NCBI GenBank assembly: GCA_024697505.1
Contig: JAILFQ010000195.1
Span: forward strand, 1-7,259
Reading direction: 5' to 3'
DNA length: 7,259 nt
DNA from: Lachnospiraceae bacterium
Lineage (GTDB): Bacteria; Bacillota; Clostridia; Lachnospirales; Lachnospiraceae
Position numbers and translations under genes: made by a program. The notes below the pieces were generated by a model. It saw only the letters and a list, made by a program, of their open reading frames with translations. It had not been told where the DNA came from and did not search any database. The number at the start of each line of letters is the position of its first letter. The first letter of the stretch is position 1. This document shows, piece by piece, positions 5,964-7,259 of the stretch.

Positions 5964-7225
5964 TCTTTGCCCTCCTCATAATCATCCCACAAGTCTTCAT
6001 AGGAAGGTGCTGTTGAAACAAGGTCGCCAAATGCCGCATCAACAGCATCCTGCATTTTTTGCAGGTTTTCTTCGCTTATGGTGTCTTCTGTATAAGCCGG
6101 ATCTTCTTCCTTTTCAGGTCGGTTGATATTTATTGTTAAGAGGTTGGTGTCTTCATCCACCTGTGTGGATGAGTACTCTATGTAAACTTCTCCGTAATTA
6201 TCGGTGTTGTAAAGTTTTGGAGAAATGGTATCCAGCATTGTGATTCCCATTACCATATCTTTATCAGCGTTCTTTCCGGAGTACTTTATGGAAATAAAGC
6301 TTTCTTTTTCGTCCAGGGCTTTTCTTATTATTCCCGGAAGAGCAAAGACATCTTTGGAATCTTTTGCGTTCATGAAAGAGTAGTTGTATTCAAAACTTGT
6401 GGCTGCCGGGAAAAAGCTTTTGTCCCAGGTTTCATAGTCGGAATACATGGTGTCTGTAATGTTGAAATGAGCGTAGTTGGCTTTTCCCATGTCCGAATAA
6501 ATGTCTGTTATATACCAGTTGTCTCCGAGCTTTACAAGGTTCCAGGAATGATAGCATTCTGTGTTGTGCTCTACCATGCAAGGAATGTTCATCATTTCCA
6601 TAAAAAGTCTGAAAGTGGTTGCATAACCTACGCATACACCGCAGTGGCTTTTAAGAACTCCGTAAGGTGTTCCTGCATCTGCGCTTGTGGTAGGAATTAC
6701 GGAAAAAGCGCCGTTATCGTTTGAAAGATTGGTTACCATCCATTCGTAGACGGCTTTTTCTTTTTCAAAATCTGTCATTCCGTCTTTAATGATCTCGTCC
6801 AGCACAAGGCTTGCAAGCTGAAGGGTTTCTTTATCTCTTTTTGAAAGCTTGGAAACATCCCCGGTTTTGTAGGCATCGGAAATGGCTGTGGTGGAGCGGA
6901 TCGTGTATTCGTCGGCGATTATTACATCGTTCTCTCTTGTTTCGCCATATACATTTTCTTTGTCTTCGTAATTTCCGTATACATCATTTGCGCCCCCGTT
7001 TCCAAAGCCTCCTTTAATTAAAAGAAGGCTTGTAAGGGTTACATTTGCCACAAGGCAAATTGTAATAACCGCCAGGAGAGAGAAGAGTACGTGCGACTTC
7101 TTCTCCTCCGCGGTTCGTACTTTACGTACTTTTACAGAACTCTCTTTTCTTGCGTTATTAAACGTTTCTATGTCTATATTCAAATTGTTGGTATTGTCGT
7201 TTATATTTTTATCTTTAGTGTCCAT
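5960..7225 (-). CDS. Membrane-anchored transglutaminase-like protein
   Basis: This 421-residue protein has an Asn/Asp-rich cytoplasmic N-terminus (about 1-28), a basic stretch (KVRKVRTAEEKK) and one transmembrane helix at about 46-70. That predicts N-in topology with the remainder outside. The extracytoplasmic part contains a transglutaminase/protease-like core at about 150-250. HCGVCVGYATTF supplies the likely nucleophile Cys198, CYHSWNLV gives His226 and NWYITDIYSD gives Asp241, so the Cys-His-Asp triad is complete. The C-terminal 170 residues have no fold I recognise and end in a strongly acidic tail. Such domains in bacteria act as cross-linkers, proteases or amidases, and the substrate here is unknown. 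The start is firm: AGGAG lies six bases upstream, the frame is closed by TAA at 7253-7255, and no other start codon intervenes. It overlaps the lipoprotein gene by 4 bp, tying it to the surface acylation genes. The first 34 bases upstream show no clear promoter. Confidence 0.9.
   Translation of the reverse strand: MDTKDKNINDNTNNLNIDIETFNNARKESSVKVRKVRTAEEKKSHVLFSLLAVITICLVANVTLTSLLLIKGGFGNGGANDVYGNYEDKENVYGETRENDVIIADEYTIRSTTAISDAYKTGDVSKLSKRDKETLQLASLVLDEIIKDGMTDFEKEKAVYEWMVTNLSNDNGAFSVIPTTSADAGTPYGVLKSHCGVCVGYATTFRLFMEMMNIPCMVEHNTECYHSWNLVKLGDNWYITDIYSDMGKANYAHFNITDTMYSDYETWDKSFFPAATSFEYNYSFMNAKDSKDVFALPGIIRKALDEKESFISIKYSGKNADKDMVMGITMLDTISPKLYNTDNYGEVYIEYSSTQVDEDTNLLTININRPEKEEDPAYTEDTISEENLQKMQDAVDAAFGDLVSTAPSYEDLWDDYEEGKE
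5971..5976 (-). promoter_or_regulatory. Ribosome binding site of the DUF4358 gene within the upstream gene
   Basis: AGGAGG on the minus strand lies seven bases before the ATG at 5963-5961 and inside the codons for the acidic C-terminal tail of the transglutaminase-like protein. Together with the ATGA stop/start overlap it indicates coupled translation and supports the longer lipoprotein start. Confidence 0.7.
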
Positions 7226-7259
7226 TTTTTGCTCCTTTTTATGCTTATGCCGTTAGTCT

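Noticed and set aside
7005..7031. Imperfect inverted repeat AAGCCT...AGGCTT around TTTAATTAAA
   Set aside because: It lies in the codons at the end of the transmembrane helix of the transglutaminase-like protein. The arms are short and offset by a base, and coding constraint explains it well enough.
7109..7132. Short tandem-like CGTACTTT repeat
   Set aside because: It simply encodes the repeated basic residues KVRKVR before the membrane helix, with only two copies.
7226..7259. Possible promoter before the transglutaminase-like gene
   Set aside because: Only 34 bases are available. Beyond the ribosome binding site there is no convincing -10/-35 pair, so the operon promoter is probably outside the window.

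Overview
The window looks like chromosomal DNA of a low-GC Gram-positive anaerobe, most likely a Lachnospiraceae-type Clostridium relative. The reasons are strong AGGAGG-type ribosome binding sites, tightly packed co-directional genes, and a set of families (DUF4358 lipoprotein, DHHW protein, AlgI-type MBOAT, VanR/VanS-like two-component pair) that typically occur together in that group. The taxonomic call is inference; no rRNA or other marker gene is present.

Layout. From the left, positions 1-764 (+) hold the 3' part of an unrecognised, tyrosine-rich protein that runs off the left edge. Everything else is on the minus strand. Reading in the direction of transcription from the right edge: a membrane-anchored transglutaminase-like protein (7225-5960), a DUF4358 lipoprotein (5963-5439), an AlgI-like MBOAT O-acyltransferase (5436-3949), a DHHW/AlgJ-AlgX-like protein (3939-2839), then after a 49-bp gap an OmpR/VanR-type response regulator (2789-2091) and its sensor histidine kinase (2098-761). 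The kinase gene and the left-hand gene converge, and their stop codons overlap.

How the genes fit together. The first four minus-strand genes are joined by a 4-bp ATGA overlap, a 2-bp gap and a 9-bp gap, each with a Shine-Dalgarno sequence placed at or over the preceding stop. They read as one translationally coupled unit. MBOAT plus DHHW protein is the bacterial polymer O-acylation pair: the membrane enzyme passes an acyl group across the membrane and an extracytoplasmic SGNH-like partner places it on a glycan. The lipoprotein and the exported Cys-His-Asp protein would act on the same outer face of the membrane. The two-component genes follow, with an extended -10 promoter candidate in the 49-bp gap and no visible terminator there, so they may be transcribed both from their own promoter and by read-through.

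The most interesting points are the four-gene surface module with a transglutaminase-like enzyme in first position, an Asn/Lys/Thr-rich insert in the last loop of the MBOAT protein that is bounded by a perfect 10-bp inverted repeat, the non-canonical G1 box of the kinase, and the uncharacterised gene at the left edge. There are no tRNA or rRNA genes, CRISPR arrays, insertion sequences or convincing intrinsic terminators. No stretch over 300 bases lacks a gene.
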